Below are positions 1 through 9,370 of a stretch of 38,863 nt of DNA, piece after piece. Position numbers and translations under genes: made by a program. Where the stretch lies: positions 1 to 38,863 of the forward strand of contig CACJXQ010000016.1 of NCBI GenBank assembly GCA_902597385.1, read 5' to 3'. Source of the stretch: an uncultured Pseudomonadota bacterium. Lineage in GTDB: Bacteria; Pseudomonadota; Gammaproteobacteria; Ga0077536. Position 1 is the stretch's first letter. Each line of letters starts with the position of its first letter. Under the pieces are notes generated by a model. That model saw only the letters and a list, made by a program, of their open reading frames with translations. It was not told where the DNA came from and did no database searches.

Positions 1-690
1 AATGACCGGCAAGCCATGACTAGGTGCTTCAGCTAACCGAACATTTCTTGGAATGATCGTCTGATAGACTTTATCTCCAAAATAATCGAGGAGTTGCTGT
101 GACACTTCGTTAGCGAGATTATTTCGTGAGTCAAACATGGTTCTCAGAAGCCCCTCAATTTTGAGGTTTGGATTCAATACTCTTTGTATTTTACTTATAG
201 TTTCCAACAACCCAGAAAGACCCTCCAATGCATAGTATTCACACTGTGTAGGAATGACTACAGCATCTGCTGCCACCAATGCGTTTACTGTCAACATGTT
301 TAATGAAGGCGGACAATCTATGATAACGTAAGAATAATCTGCTCTTACTGGGTCAAGTGCTTCTCTCAGCCGAGTTTCGGGATCGACTGCCTCGAGAAGA
401 GCAACCTCAGCACCTGTCAAGTCGGCATTAGCGGGAAGCAACTCATAGCCAACTGAATCCTCGCGCATTAAGCAAGCCTTCAACTCTTTTTCATTAAGTA
501 AAACGTCATAAGCAGACCCGGTAACAGCATTTTTCTCAACCCCACTACCCATCGTAGCATTGCCTTGAGGATCAAGATCTATCAACAGTGATTTGCGTCT
601 TGTTGCCGCCAGACAAGCAGCCAAATTAACGCTTGTAGTAGTTTTCCCTACTCCTCCCTTTTGATTTGTAACTGCTATTATCTTATTCAT
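1..690 (-). CDS. parA: ParA/Soj chromosome partitioning ATPase (3' end cut by window)
   Basis: Walker-type ATPase that works with ParB and parS sites in chromosome segregation. The ATG is at 688-690 (complement) and the frame stays open for 230 codons to the window edge, so the C-terminus is missing. The protein opens MNKIIAVTNQKGGVGKTTT, the deviant Walker A motif with its signature lysine. It continues with LLIDLDPQGNAT (Walker A') and VIIDCPPSLNMLT (Walker B). A full ParA is about 260 residues, so roughly 30 are missing. rsmG and mnmG lie upstream on the same strand, the usual mnmG-rsmG-parA(-parB) order; parB would be expected just outside the window. The gap to rsmG is 92 bases and holds an inverted repeat. 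Confidence is high. Confidence 0.95.
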   Translation of the reverse strand, partial: MNKIIAVTNQKGGVGKTTTSVNLAACLAATRRKSLLIDLDPQGNATMGSGVEKNAVTGSAYDVLLNEKELKACLMREDSVGYELLPANADLTGAEVALLEAVDPETRLREALDPVRADYSYVIIDCPPSLNMLTVNALVAADAVVIPTQCEYYALEGLSGLLETISKIQRVLNPNLKIEGLLRTMFDSRNNLANEVSQQLLDYFGDKVYQTIIPRNVRLAEAPSHGLPVI

Positions 691-725
691 TTTGTTATCT
701 ATCTCAGCTCAAAAAGAACAACATT

Positions 726-752
726 TATCTGTTTCCCCATTTGATACAGATA
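726..752. repeat. Inverted repeat in the rsmG-parA gap
   Basis: TATCTGT (726-732) and ACAGATA (746-752) form a perfect 7-base inverted repeat with a 13-base spacer, upstream of parA. There is no U-tract after it on the transcribed (minus) strand, so it does not look like an intrinsic terminator. It could be an operator for parA or a leader hairpin. The function is unknown. Confidence 0.4.
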
Positions 753-782
753 GGCAGTATAGTTCCCTAAGACACAGAAACG

Positions 783-1430
783 CTAGCCAAGTTTCAAGTT
801 ATTAAATTTTACCAATGATCTCTTTACGTAGCCTGGGACGTTTAGAGGAATGATTTGACTTCTACCTAAAACTTCCTCAGCCTCGAAGACCTCGCGAGGG
901 TCAATACTAGCCTTCAAGAAATAAATTTTCGATGTTTGCGGCCTGACCCGCTGGCACAAACGGGCAAAGTCCCCCATTTTCCCAAATGCCCTTGTTATTA
1001 AGACACTTTTTGTGATTGACTGCGCCAACCTTAATTCTTGTAGCTTCACACCCAAAACGTCTAACTCTTGCAAGCCAAGATCTATCCGCACCTGCTCTAG
1101 AAATCTAGCTCTTCTAGTTCGAGGCTCTAAAAGGGTGATCTTACTTTTCGGACACATAATCTTGACTACGACGCCAGGTATTCCAGCCCCACTCCCAATA
1201 TCTATAATTCTTTTCTCATTATTTAAAAAGGGAACCACAGCTAAACCATCAACAACATGATCACAAACGAATTCACCTACCGTTTTTGCACCTGTCAAAT
1301 TAACTATACTATTCCATCGCAACACCATTTCGGCATAATTTTGTAGCATGCCAAGCTGAGAATCGTTAATCGGCAAATTCAGCTTAACGCAAATACTGTA
1401 GAGGCTATCAGTCACCAAACCCTGTACCAT
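783..1430 (-). CDS. rsmG: 16S rRNA (guanine-527-N7)-methyltransferase RsmG
   Basis: Methylates N7 of G527 in 16S rRNA using S-adenosylmethionine. At 215 residues it has the normal family length. The SAM-binding motif I is at about residues 76-86 (IIDIGSGAGIPG), followed by the acidic strand-2 end ITLLEPRTRRARFL. The N-terminal helical part contains the conserved WNSIVNLTG segment. The ATG start is at 1428-1430. The stop of mnmG lies 12 bases upstream, so the two are probably co-transcribed, the classical gidA-gidB pair, with parA downstream. Identification is secure. Confidence 0.96.
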   Translation of the reverse strand: MVQGLVTDSLYSICVKLNLPINDSQLGMLQNYAEMVLRWNSIVNLTGAKTVGEFVCDHVVDGLAVVPFLNNEKRIIDIGSGAGIPGVVVKIMCPKSKITLLEPRTRRARFLEQVRIDLGLQELDVLGVKLQELRLAQSITKSVLITRAFGKMGDFARLCQRVRPQTSKIYFLKASIDPREVFEAEEVLGRSQIIPLNVPGYVKRSLVKFNNLKLG

Positions 1431-1442
1431 GTTTGTTCAACG

Positions 1443-3332
1443 CTACCCCTCATGTCTGCTTTTGCTTTGGTGTTTCTTCAAAAACACGGTCATTAACGAA
1501 ATAGCTACTGGAGTAACACCCGAAATACGTGAAGCTTGCCCCAAAGTAGTTGGTCGAAAATGACTAAGCTTCTGTAAAGCCTCATTCGAAAGGCCACGAA
1601 CCTCGGCGTAATCAAACTTTTCAGGTATAACTACTTTCTCCACAGATTCGCTCCTGGAAACAACCTCCTTTTGCCGCTCCACGTAACCATGATAATGTGC
1701 GTTGTACTCTATTTGCTGAATCACAGAAGCGTCTTCAACTACATCCCCATCCAAAAAGGGTTCCAAATCGCTATATGATACTTCGGGCCGCCTTAGTAGT
1801 TGCGCCAAGCTTTGCTCTTTTCTTAAGGAGAAAGACTTTTCATTCTTGTCGGTGGCTGTGGCGTTGCTATTTGGGGAAAGCCAAGTTTTCTGTAGCCTAG
1901 CCTCTTCTGCCCTTATTGCTGCAACTTTTTCTTGAAACTTCACCCATTTGGTGTCATCAATTAGGCCGAATTCACGGCCTCGAGACATCAAGCGTTGGTC
2001 AGCGTTATCCTCTCGCAATGAAAGCCGAAATTCCGCTCTACTGGTAAACATTCGGTAAGGTTCGTCCGTGCCTCGAGTCACCAAGTCATCAACTAAAACG
2101 CCAAGATACGCATCGCTCCGAGATGGATACCAAGGCTCTCTATCACATGCTCGCAACCCAGCATTTATTCCTGCCAATATCCCCTGTGCGGCAGCCTCTT
2201 CGTAACCTGTAGTACCATTTATTTGCCCTGCAAAAAAAAGATTGTCTCTTTTCTTGCTCTCTAACCACGGCTTTAGCTGAGTTGGATCAAAATAATCATA
2301 TTCAATAGCATAACCCGGTCTAGTAATGAAGGCCTTTTCAAACCCCTTTATGGAGCGCACGAGTTTTAACTGCACATCAAAGGGAAGACTAGTGGAAATC
2401 CCATTTGGATAAATCTCTTCCAGTTCTAATCCCTCAGGCTCCACAAAAATTTGATGGCCTTCCCTGTCCCCGAATCTCGACACCTTGTCTTCAATAGAAG
2501 GACAATACCTTGGTCCGTTACTTGCAATCGTTCCATTAAAAACGGGAGATCTTTCAATCGCACCCCGAATAATCTCATGGGTATCCAAATTAGTGTGAGT
2601 CAAATGACAAGAAACTTGAGCCGGCTCATCTTTTGGATGTCCAAAAAAGGAGAATAAAGGTCGTGGGTCATCTCCCTTTTGCTCTTCTATCAAATCAAAG
2701 TCAATGCTTCTTTTTGACAATCTAGGGGGAGTTCCTGTTTTCAATCTACCTAATTTAATCTCTAATTCCGCCATGTTTTCCGATAGATTTACAGATGCTG
2801 GTTCACCTGCCCGACCGGCACTGAAAGACGAGGATCCGATGTGTATCAGCCCATTGAGGAAAGTGCCTACGGTCAATACGACTATTTCACTTTGAAAGAT
2901 AATTCCTGCCTGAGTTCGGACTCCTGCTACATTACCCTTGACACAGTGCAAATCTTCCACCGATTGTTGGAATAAAGTGAGGTTTCTCGTGTTCTCTAAT
3001 TTTCCCCGAATCCATTGTCGATAAAGAGAGCGATCGATTTGCATCCTAGTTGCCCGAACCGCAGGTCCTTTACTTGCATTCAAAGTGCGACAATGAATAC
3101 CACAATTATCGGCAGCCTCGCCCATAATACCACCCAGAGCATCTATTTCTTTCACCAGATGACCCTTTCCGATGCCTCCTATGGAGGGGTTGCATGACAT
3201 CATCCCCAAACTATCAATATTCTGAGTAAGTAGAAGAGTTTTAACACCCATCTTAGCGCTCGCAAACGCAGCCTCTGCTCCAGCGTGTCCACCACCTACT
3301 ACTATTACTTTAAATATATCCGGATGCTTCAT
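1443..3332 (-). CDS. mnmG: tRNA uridine-5-carboxymethylaminomethyl modification enzyme MnmG (GidA)
   Basis: FAD-dependent subunit of the MnmE-MnmG complex that builds the cmnm5 group on U34 of certain tRNAs. At 629 residues it is full length. The dinucleotide-binding motif GGGHAG is at residues 13-18. [17 protein letters not shown] and the [18 protein letters not shown] signature are present, and a helical C-terminal domain for MnmE/tRNA contact ends the protein. It is the first gene of a minus-strand group with rsmG and parA. Its upstream side is a 368-base non-coding region shared with a divergent ABC cassette. The region before its ATG has only a weak Shine-Dalgarno. Confidence 0.97.
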   Translation of the reverse strand: MKHPDIFKVIVVGGGHAGAEAAFASAKMGVKTLLLTQNIDSLGMMSCNPSIGGIGKGHLVKEIDALGGIMGEAADNCGIHCRTLNASKGPAVRATRMQIDRSLYRQWIRGKLENTRNLTLFQQSVEDLHCVKGNVAGVRTQAGIIFQSEIVVLTVGTFLNGLIHIGSSSFSAGRAGEPASVNLSENMAELEIKLGRLKTGTPPRLSKRSIDFDLIEEQKGDDPRPLFSFFGHPKDEPAQVSCHLTHTNLDTHEIIRGAIERSPVFNGTIASNGPRYCPSIEDKVSRFGDREGHQIFVEPEGLELEEIYPNGISTSLPFDVQLKLVRSIKGFEKAFITRPGYAIEYDYFDPTQLKPWLESKKRDNLFFAGQINGTTGYEEAAAQGILAGINAGLRACDREPWYPSRSDAYLGVLVDDLVTRGTDEPYRMFTSRAEFRLSLREDNADQRLMSRGREFGLIDDTKWVKFQEKVAAIRAEEARLQKTWLSPNSNATATDKNEKSFSLRKEQSLAQLLRRPEVSYSDLEPFLDGDVVEDASVIQQIEYNAHYHGYVERQKEVVSRSESVEKVVIPEKFDYAEVRGLSNEALQKLSHFRPTTLGQASRISGVTPVAISLMTVFLKKHQSKSRHEG

Positions 3333-3700
3333 AAATCACACTTAAATACTAGTATTAGTTAAATCCCTACAAACTAATGTCTTATCTATAAAATGAAGTC
3401 TACCAGTCTAAACATGTACTAACAATTTGGAATTATCCCTCGATAAACTGGGCTTTTTGCTTCTTTAGGGGACACATGTTAGACGGTGTCACCCCAACAG
3501 TATATTCTAGAAGAAAAATTTTCGAACCGACCAATTTGGATTAAATTTACCCATAGGTTAGTCTTTCGAGATACTTGATGCATAAAGCCGGCTGGTCTTT
3601 AGCTCCTGAAGAATTTCGATTGTGTGAAAAACTAGAAACAAGAACGCCAGCGGACTTAAATAAAAACAACATAGAATATGCAAAGAGCGCGAGAAAACCA
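3333..3700. other. Divergent non-coding region between mnmG and the ABC cassette
   Basis: This is the longest gap in the window, and no convincing gene is seen in it. It holds a perfect 12-base palindrome AATACTAGTATT (3345-3356) just upstream of mnmG. It also holds a hairpin-like repeat in which GGGG and ACAC (3468-3475) pair with GTGT (3486-3489) and CCCC (3492-3495), with a 2-base bulge and a 10-base loop. A TAGAAT box at 3672-3677 could be a -10 element for the ABC operon, but no good -35 is visible. The frame of the ABC ATPase stays open upstream to about 3575. I do not count that as coding because the conserved family start is at 3701. Confidence 0.6.
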
Positions 3701-4666
3701 ATGACCTCACATATTGACGTAAAAAATTTAAGCAAAAATTTCGAAGCAATAAATGCTGTAAAAGACATATCCTTGCGAGTTGAGCAAGGGGAAGTACTAG
3801 GATTCTTAGGTCCAAATGGAGCTGGGAAATCTACCACCATGAAAATGATAACTGGTTACCTAACTCCATCATCAGGTGCAGTGTCGATTGCTGGAATCAA
3901 CATTCTTCAAGACCCTATTTCTGCGCAAAGACACATTGGTTATCTACCAGAAGGGGCTCCTGCATATGGAGAAATGACCACCTATAGCTACCTAGATTTT
4001 ATAGCGAGTGTTCGTCGCATTCCGAGGAAAGATAAAAAAAATAGAATAAACAATATTATCGATAGGATTAATCTAAACTCAGTAGCAGATAGAAAAATCG
4101 AAGACTTATCGAAAGGTTACAAACGCAGGGTTGGGTTAGCTCAAGCAATCATACATGATCCTGATATTCTCATTATGGATGAACCAACGGATGGATTGGA
4201 TCCGAATCAAAAGCATGAAATACGCAGCCTAATTAGGGAAATGGCTCCCAAAAAAACAATAATTATTTCCACGCACATTCTTGAGGAAGTAGATGCAGTG
4301 TGCACTAGCACTGCGATTATAGACATGGGAGAAATAATTTTCACAGGCACCCCTCGCCAATTGTCGGCTTTATCTAAATATCATGACGCCCTCAACATTG
4401 TAGTAAAAGTTGAAGACGCGGAGAAGACTAAAAAAATCGTTGAAGAACAATCCGATGTTTCTAAAGTAGAGGAGATATATAGTGGAAACGAAATTAGAAT
4501 TACAGCCCTACTAAAAAATCGAAAGCCATGTTCGGACGTGATACAAGTAACTCTTAGCAGAGAGAAGATTCTCCCCAAGGAATACTTTTTCGAAAAAGGA
4601 AGATTAGACCAGGTTTTTCGCGATTTAACTAGCTCTGCTCAGCCCCCCGTTAAGGAAACCTCATGA
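3701..4666 (+). CDS. ABC-2 type transporter ATP-binding protein (GldA-like)
   Basis: Nucleotide-binding subunit of an ABC exporter, 321 residues from the ATG at 3701. The Walker A motif GPNGAGKS is at residues 37-44. The Q-loop region has YLPEGAP, the signature is the variant LSKGYKRR near 136-143, Walker B is ILIMDEPTDGLDP near 156-168, and the switch histidine is in STHILEEVD. The C-terminal third is the regulatory extension typical of the CcmA/GldA/NatA group. An upstream ATG at 3575 in the same frame would add 42 residues that do not resemble the family. The stop overlaps the permease start by ATGA, indicating translational coupling. The family is certain; the substrate is unknown. Confidence 0.93.
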   Translation: MTSHIDVKNLSKNFEAINAVKDISLRVEQGEVLGFLGPNGAGKSTTMKMITGYLTPSSGAVSIAGINILQDPISAQRHIGYLPEGAPAYGEMTTYSYLDFIASVRRIPRKDKKNRINNIIDRINLNSVADRKIEDLSKGYKRRVGLAQAIIHDPDILIMDEPTDGLDPNQKHEIRSLIREMAPKKTIIISTHILEEVDAVCTSTAIIDMGEIIFTGTPRQLSALSKYHDALNIVVKVEDAEKTKKIVEEQSDVSKVEEIYSGNEIRITALLKNRKPCSDVIQVTLSREKILPKEYFFEKGRLDQVFRDLTSSAQPPVKETS

Positions 4667-5397
4667 ACCAAACGCTAGCAGTATTCAAGAGAGAGTTAGA
4701 AGCATACTTTTTAACACCCGTGGCTTACGTATTCATCGTAATTTTCCTCATTTTAAATGGCCTTTGCACCTTTTATCTTGGGAACTTCTACGAAAGAGGC
4801 CAAGCCGATTTAGAGCCCTTTTTTGAGCTTCACCCTTGGCTATACATGCTTTTAATTCCAGCGGTTTCGATGCGTTTGTGGTCAGAGGAGCGACGCTCAG
4901 GGACTATCGAACTACTCCTCACTTTGCCAATTTCTACTACAAGTGCAGTAATAGGCAAATTTTTAGCAGCTTGGGTTTTTTGCACTATAGCGCTAATGGG
5001 TACTATTCCTATTTGGCTCTCTGTTAATTATTTGGGCGAACCAGATAATACGGTTATTGCTGCAGGATACATCGGAAGCCTCTTGATGGCTGGGGGATTT
5101 CTCTCTGTCGGAGCGTGCGTCTCTGCTATCACCAACAATCAAGTCGTAGCCTTTACAATTTCGTTCGTCGTTTGCTTTGCATTTAACCTAAGCGGATTCC
5201 CGGTTGTACTAGACCTATTTAGTACTTGGACTCCCCAAGCGGTGTTAGAGGTCATCAGCTCCTTTAGCTTTCTTAGTCATTTTGAATCCATAAGAAAGGG
5301 GGTAATAGACATTCGTGATATCATTTTTTTTGGAAGCTTAATGACATTTTGGCTATACCTCAACGTTGTGGTTGTGGAGTTAAAAAAAGGTAAATAG
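4663..5397 (+). CDS. ABC-2 type transporter permease (GldF-like)
   Basis: Integral membrane subunit, 244 residues with about six predicted membrane segments (roughly 15-37, 55-69, 97-122, 128-150, 155-176 and 218-238). The opening MNQTLAVFKRELEAYFLTP and the motif RLWSEERRSGTIELLLTLP are characteristic of ABC-2 permeases of the GldF/NosY type. It starts inside the ATPase stop (ATGA), and the auxiliary protein follows after 35 bases. Together with the next two genes it forms the cassette ATPase, permease, GldG-like protein, DUF4340 protein. In Flavobacteria the homologues support gliding. In gammaproteobacteria this set is known only as an uncharacterised transporter, so gliding should not be assumed. 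Confidence 0.92.
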   Translation: MNQTLAVFKRELEAYFLTPVAYVFIVIFLILNGLCTFYLGNFYERGQADLEPFFELHPWLYMLLIPAVSMRLWSEERRSGTIELLLTLPISTTSAVIGKFLAAWVFCTIALMGTIPIWLSVNYLGEPDNTVIAAGYIGSLLMAGGFLSVGACVSAITNNQVVAFTISFVVCFAFNLSGFPVVLDLFSTWTPQAVLEVISSFSFLSHFESIRKGVIDIRDIIFFGSLMTFWLYLNVVVVELKKGK

Positions 5398-5432
5398 TAG
5401 AATTAATTAACCGATTAAGAAACGATGTAAAT

Positions 5433-7286
5433 ATGTTTGAAAGATATTCCAGTACCCTGAATGTGGTTGCGGCTACCATCCTATTTTTAGGCATAAATAT
5501 TCTGAGTAATCAGCTTTTAGTCGACCTTAAGATCGACATGACTTCTGACAAGCTTTACACCCTCTCCGACGGAACTAAGGCGATTATAAAATCCATAAAA
5601 GATCCGATCGATTTGAAGTTTTACTTTTCAACTAAACAATTTTCTGGCATCCCTGAGCTTAAAACTCACGGCCAACTTACAAGGGACATGCTGGAGGAGT
5701 ATGTTGCAAGTAGCAAAGGAAAGCTGAACTTATCAATCATAGATCCAGAGCCTTTCTCTGAGGCTGAAGATGAAGCAAGGCACGATGGTATTCGCAGGAT
5801 CCCATTGAGCCCAGGGAGATCGGGTTATCTGGGTGTGGTTGCAACAGATAGCACTACCGGGAAAATAACAATTCCATTCCTCAAGCCTGATGATGAAATT
5901 GATCTAGAATATGACTTGAGCAAATTAATACTAGATCTCTCCAAACCAGAGAGGAAAAAAGTCGGCCTTATATCTTCTCTTCCTATCTTGGGGTCCGCTA
6001 GTATAAAAAGACAAAGTGAAAGAGCGGAGAGACCTTGGGCGATCTACCAACTATTGGATGAAAACTATGAAATTATTCGAATAAATTATGATAGCAGAGA
6101 GATACCGGATGGTATTGATGTCTTACTAGTTCTTCACCCTAAAAATCTTCCTGAATCGACCGAAGGTGCGATAGAAAAATACACCCTGAAAGGTGGCAAG
6201 CTGATAATCTTTGTTGATCCTTTTGCGGAGGCCGATCCTACGGCACCAGATCCTTCAACTCCCGGTGTCATTCCTAACCTAAGCTCTAACCCTAAAAAAT
6301 TGCTAGCAAAATGGGGAATAGAAATGGCATCCAGAAAAGTTATCCTAGACCCCTCATTGGCTGTTAACGTCAACTTCGGAACACCGGAGGGTGCTAGAAA
6401 AATTCTCTACTTACCTTGGCTCCAGCTTCGACCCCCTCATATCAGTTTGGACAGCTTGTTTACCCGAGGCCTATCGGTTTTAAACGTGGGCAGCGCTGGC
6501 TCCTTACAAGTACTAAGAGAAACCACCACTTTGAAGCATCATATCCTCCTTTCTGTTACCGAAAACTCGGGACTCATGGATAGTCAAGACATAATAAAAA
6601 CTGGGAACCCCTCAGACCTTTTGAATAATTACGAAAAAGATAAAAAAGATCATGCCATAGCGATTCATGTTTCTGGCGGCTCTTCTAATTTTAAACAAGC
6701 GACCTCAAAAAACAATTCCGAACACAGGGCCGAAGTTAGGACGAAAAATGACAACTTAGACGTACTGATAATAGCTGACACTGACATACTCTCGGACCGC
6801 TTCTGGATCGATGGGAGACGTTTCGCATCGAGCGGCGAAATTCAACCTATCTCTAGTAACGCAAACTTTCTGCTGAATGCGATCGAACTCTATGGCGGAG
6901 GAGGTGAACTAATAAACCTCCGTAACAGAGGTAAATTTTCAAGACCATTTAAGCTGGTGGAGGAACTTAGAAGAAAAGCCGAATCGAAACACAGAGAACA
7001 GGAAAAAGAACTGAGGGCAAAACTCGAAGAAACTGAGAATCGACTCGAGCAGATAGAGCAATCCTCAGAAGGAATGGTATTACTTACCGAGGATCAAAAA
7101 AACGAGATAGATCAATTCCGATCTGAGCAAAAAAAGACAAGAAAAGAATTGAGATCGGTTCAACATAAATTAATTCAAGAGATAGAACAGCTTGGAAACG
7201 CTTTAAAAATTATCAACATTGGTCTTATACCTTTCATCATATTGAGTTTAGGATTAGTGGTAGGAATTAGAAAAGCGTATAAATAG
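5433..7286 (+). CDS. GldG-family ABC transporter auxiliary protein
   Basis: Membrane-anchored periplasmic-facing partner of the preceding ATPase and permease, 617 residues. It has one N-terminal membrane segment (about residues 9-30), a large soluble domain of the GldG/ABC_transp_aux type, and a charged coiled coil at about 505-590 rich in Glu, Lys, Arg and Gln. A second membrane segment near 594-612 is followed by a basic tail. Residues such as LYTLSDGTKAIIKSIKDPI, FVDPFAEADP and a late LIIADTDILSDRFW are typical of the family. Placement between permease and DUF4340 protein matches the usual gammaproteobacterial cassette. The role is inferred to be in substrate or wall contact; no enzyme motif was seen. 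Confidence 0.88.
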   Translation: MFERYSSTLNVVAATILFLGINILSNQLLVDLKIDMTSDKLYTLSDGTKAIIKSIKDPIDLKFYFSTKQFSGIPELKTHGQLTRDMLEEYVASSKGKLNLSIIDPEPFSEAEDEARHDGIRRIPLSPGRSGYLGVVATDSTTGKITIPFLKPDDEIDLEYDLSKLILDLSKPERKKVGLISSLPILGSASIKRQSERAERPWAIYQLLDENYEIIRINYDSREIPDGIDVLLVLHPKNLPESTEGAIEKYTLKGGKLIIFVDPFAEADPTAPDPSTPGVIPNLSSNPKKLLAKWGIEMASRKVILDPSLAVNVNFGTPEGARKILYLPWLQLRPPHISLDSLFTRGLSVLNVGSAGSLQVLRETTTLKHHILLSVTENSGLMDSQDIIKTGNPSDLLNNYEKDKKDHAIAIHVSGGSSNFKQATSKNNSEHRAEVRTKNDNLDVLIIADTDILSDRFWIDGRRFASSGEIQPISSNANFLLNAIELYGGGGELINLRNRGKFSRPFKLVEELRRKAESKHREQEKELRAKLEETENRLEQIEQSSEGMVLLTEDQKNEIDQFRSEQKKTRKELRSVQHKLIQEIEQLGNALKIINIGLIPFIILSLGLVVGIRKAYK

Positions 7287-7297
7287 ATTCAATCACG

Positions 7298-8311
7298 ATG
7301 GCACGCAAACTTATCTTCTTCATATTAACATTTGTGGTGTTTTCTTCCGCATGGATAGTAAGCGAACAAAAAAAGGCCTCGACCTCGATAACTAAAAGCG
7401 TTCTATACCCTAATTTGTTAGAAAACCTTAACCAAGTGTCACAAATAAAAATCAGAAATAACAAAAAAGAAATCACCTTACTAAAAATTGGACAGCAATG
7501 GATGATTTCAGACAACGATAACTTTTTGGCAAAAACTGAGTTAATTAGAAGATTACTTCTTCAAGTAGCTCACCTGAAAAAGATAGAGAAGAAATCCACT
7601 TCGGAAGTGGGGCATCGTGTTTTAGGTGTGAATGATTTAGAAGAAGAGGGAATACCCAGACGGCAGATAGCTTTCTCTACCTCTAGCAACATAACCTTGG
7701 CAAGTTTGATAATAGGCAAAAAGGTCGCTGACACCACTAGCGAACGGTATTTTGCGCGAAAAAGTGATGAGGCCCAATCATGGGTGATTGAGGGTGCAGT
7801 CGATTTCTCACCACAACCTATAGCTTGGGTGGATTCGAAAATAATAGATATCGAACCAGAAATGATTAAATCAGTGGTTATTGAGACCAAGGGGAAACCT
7901 ACTGTCACTGTGACAAAACCTAATAGGTCAAAGACATTATTTACTCTCCAAGACGTCCCCGAAGGAGGAAAACCAAAAAGCGCCACTCTCATATCGTCTT
8001 TCGGCTCTTTACTAACCGACCTCAGATTTGATGACGTGCTATCTAGCAAAAGGCTAGCAGGTGCTGTACCTATAAGAAGCACTACCGTTCAGTTATTTGA
8101 AAACACTGGGGTAATTTTATTGGACTATTCATTGAGAGGAAAAGTTTACACAAAAATAAAAATCGAAAACACCAAAAATGGGGAAACAATAAAAAATCCC
8201 AACTACTCAAAACATACCCTCAACAACGAACAGCAAAAATGGGTTTACTTACTCCCCAGGTATAAAAGACGAATTCTCGAAAGAAAATTCTCATCACTAT
8301 TCCAGAAATAG
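7298..8311 (+). CDS. DUF4340 domain-containing protein, fourth gene of the ABC cassette
   Basis: 337 residues with an N-terminal membrane anchor or signal (about residues 5-21, LIFFILTFVVFSSAWIVS) followed by a beta-rich extracytoplasmic part. The pattern of repeated short strands with conserved Gly, Trp and Leu positions, and the position directly after a GldG-like gene (11-base gap), fit DUF4340. No catalytic motif is visible. The last 70 residues are strongly basic and Asn-rich. It most likely works with the GldG-like partner in the periplasm, but that rests only on synteny. It closes the operon; a 144-base gap follows before glyQ. Confidence 0.8.
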   Translation: MARKLIFFILTFVVFSSAWIVSEQKKASTSITKSVLYPNLLENLNQVSQIKIRNNKKEITLLKIGQQWMISDNDNFLAKTELIRRLLLQVAHLKKIEKKSTSEVGHRVLGVNDLEEEGIPRRQIAFSTSSNITLASLIIGKKVADTTSERYFARKSDEAQSWVIEGAVDFSPQPIAWVDSKIIDIEPEMIKSVVIETKGKPTVTVTKPNRSKTLFTLQDVPEGGKPKSATLISSFGSLLTDLRFDDVLSSKRLAGAVPIRSTTVQLFENTGVILLDYSLRGKVYTKIKIENTKNGETIKNPNYSKHTLNNEQQKWVYLLPRYKRRILERKFSSLFQK

Positions 8312-8455
8312 AAATAGAAATCCGGACGAATACTAGAGGGTCTCAGTATATTACCTAAGGATTTTCAACGATTCCTTGTGTCCTTCATTTGAAACACTAG
8401 TTATACTTCCGCTGAGAAGATTTTCAGCATCGAATATCAAAACAGAGTTACTAAG

Positions 8456-9370
8456 TTGAGTAAATTAAATAGTTTTCAAGACATTGTCCTATCACTACAG
8501 TCCTTCTGGAAGGAACAGGGTTGTTTGATTCTGCAACCACACGATATGCAAATGGGAGCGGGAACGTTTCATCACTCAACTTTTCTTAGGGCACTAGGAC
8601 CAGAACCCTGGCAATCCGCTTACGTGCAGCCTTCTAGGCGCCCTGCAGACGGAAGATATGGGAAAAACCCAAATAGACTACAACACTATTACCAGTTTCA
8701 AGTACTGATTAAGCCATCACCTAGCAACATTCAAGACCTGTATCTAAACTCTCTTTCGAATTTAGGAATTGATCTTAGGACGAATGACATAAGATTTGTA
8801 GAAGATAACTGGGAATCCCCAACACTAGGAGCCTGGGGTTTGGGTTGGGAAGTTTGGTTAAACGGAATGGAGGTAACCCAATTTACCTATTTCCAACAAG
8901 TTGGAGGACTCGATTGTAAACCAGTATCAGGCGAAATAACTTATGGATTAGAGCGGATAGCTATGTTCCTCCAAGAAAAAGACTCTGTTTATGACATTGA
9001 ATGGTCTAATCACTCTAAAGCGAAAACCACCACTTATGGCGACATATTCCACCAAAGCGAAAAAGAACATTCGATTTATAATTTCGAGACTGCGGATGTT
9101 AGTCGGCTTATAGAAAATTTTTCTGGTAAAGAAGAAGCAGTGGATCTACTTGTGAAAAGCCAACTCTGTTTTCCTGCGTACGAGCAAATGGTTGATGCCT
9201 CACACACATTCAACCTACTTGATTCGAGAAAAGCTATATCGGTTACAGAAAGACAACAGTATATTTTACGAGTTAGATCCATGGCTCAAAAAGTGGCCAA
9301 AGCTTATCTAGAGGCTAGAGAGGAATTAGGTTTCCCTCTACTATCAAAGACGGAGGGTGCTAGCACATGA
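8456..9370 (+). CDS. glyQ: Glycyl-tRNA synthetase alpha subunit
   Basis: Catalytic alpha chain of the bacterial alpha2beta2 glycyl-tRNA synthetase, 304 residues. Near-invariant blocks include [60 protein letters not shown] and [13 protein letters not shown]. The start is a TTG at 8456-8458; it gives the family's usual N-terminus (about seven residues before the [10 protein letters not shown] segment), and no upstream ATG or GTG in frame does better. The Shine-Dalgarno is weak. The 144-base gap upstream contains an imperfect hairpin around 8330-8350 and a lone TATACT box at 8402-8407. glyS starts in the stop codon. Confidence 0.97.
   Translation: MSKLNSFQDIVLSLQSFWKEQGCLILQPHDMQMGAGTFHHSTFLRALGPEPWQSAYVQPSRRPADGRYGKNPNRLQHYYQFQVLIKPSPSNIQDLYLNSLSNLGIDLRTNDIRFVEDNWESPTLGAWGLGWEVWLNGMEVTQFTYFQQVGGLDCKPVSGEITYGLERIAMFLQEKDSVYDIEWSNHSKAKTTTYGDIFHQSEKEHSIYNFETADVSRLIENFSGKEEAVDLLVKSQLCFPAYEQMVDASHTFNLLDSRKAISVTERQQYILRVRSMAQKVAKAYLEAREELGFPLLSKTEGAST

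Noticed and set aside
1012-1260. Open frame antisense to rsmG
   Set aside because: It lies inside a well-conserved gene on the other strand and has no family features; the same applies to the other antisense frames inside genes.
1-3332. parS site
   Set aside because: No match to TGTTTCACGTGAAACA was noticed; it may lie outside the window.
3333-3700. oriC upstream of mnmG as in E. coli
   Set aside because: No TTATNCACA box at full or near match and no AT-rich 13-mer repeats or Dam-site cluster were seen; kept only as an open question in the findings.
3575-3700. N-terminal extension of the ABC ATPase from an upstream ATG
   Set aside because: The 42 extra residues do not resemble the family, while the ATG at 3701 gives the usual N-terminus.
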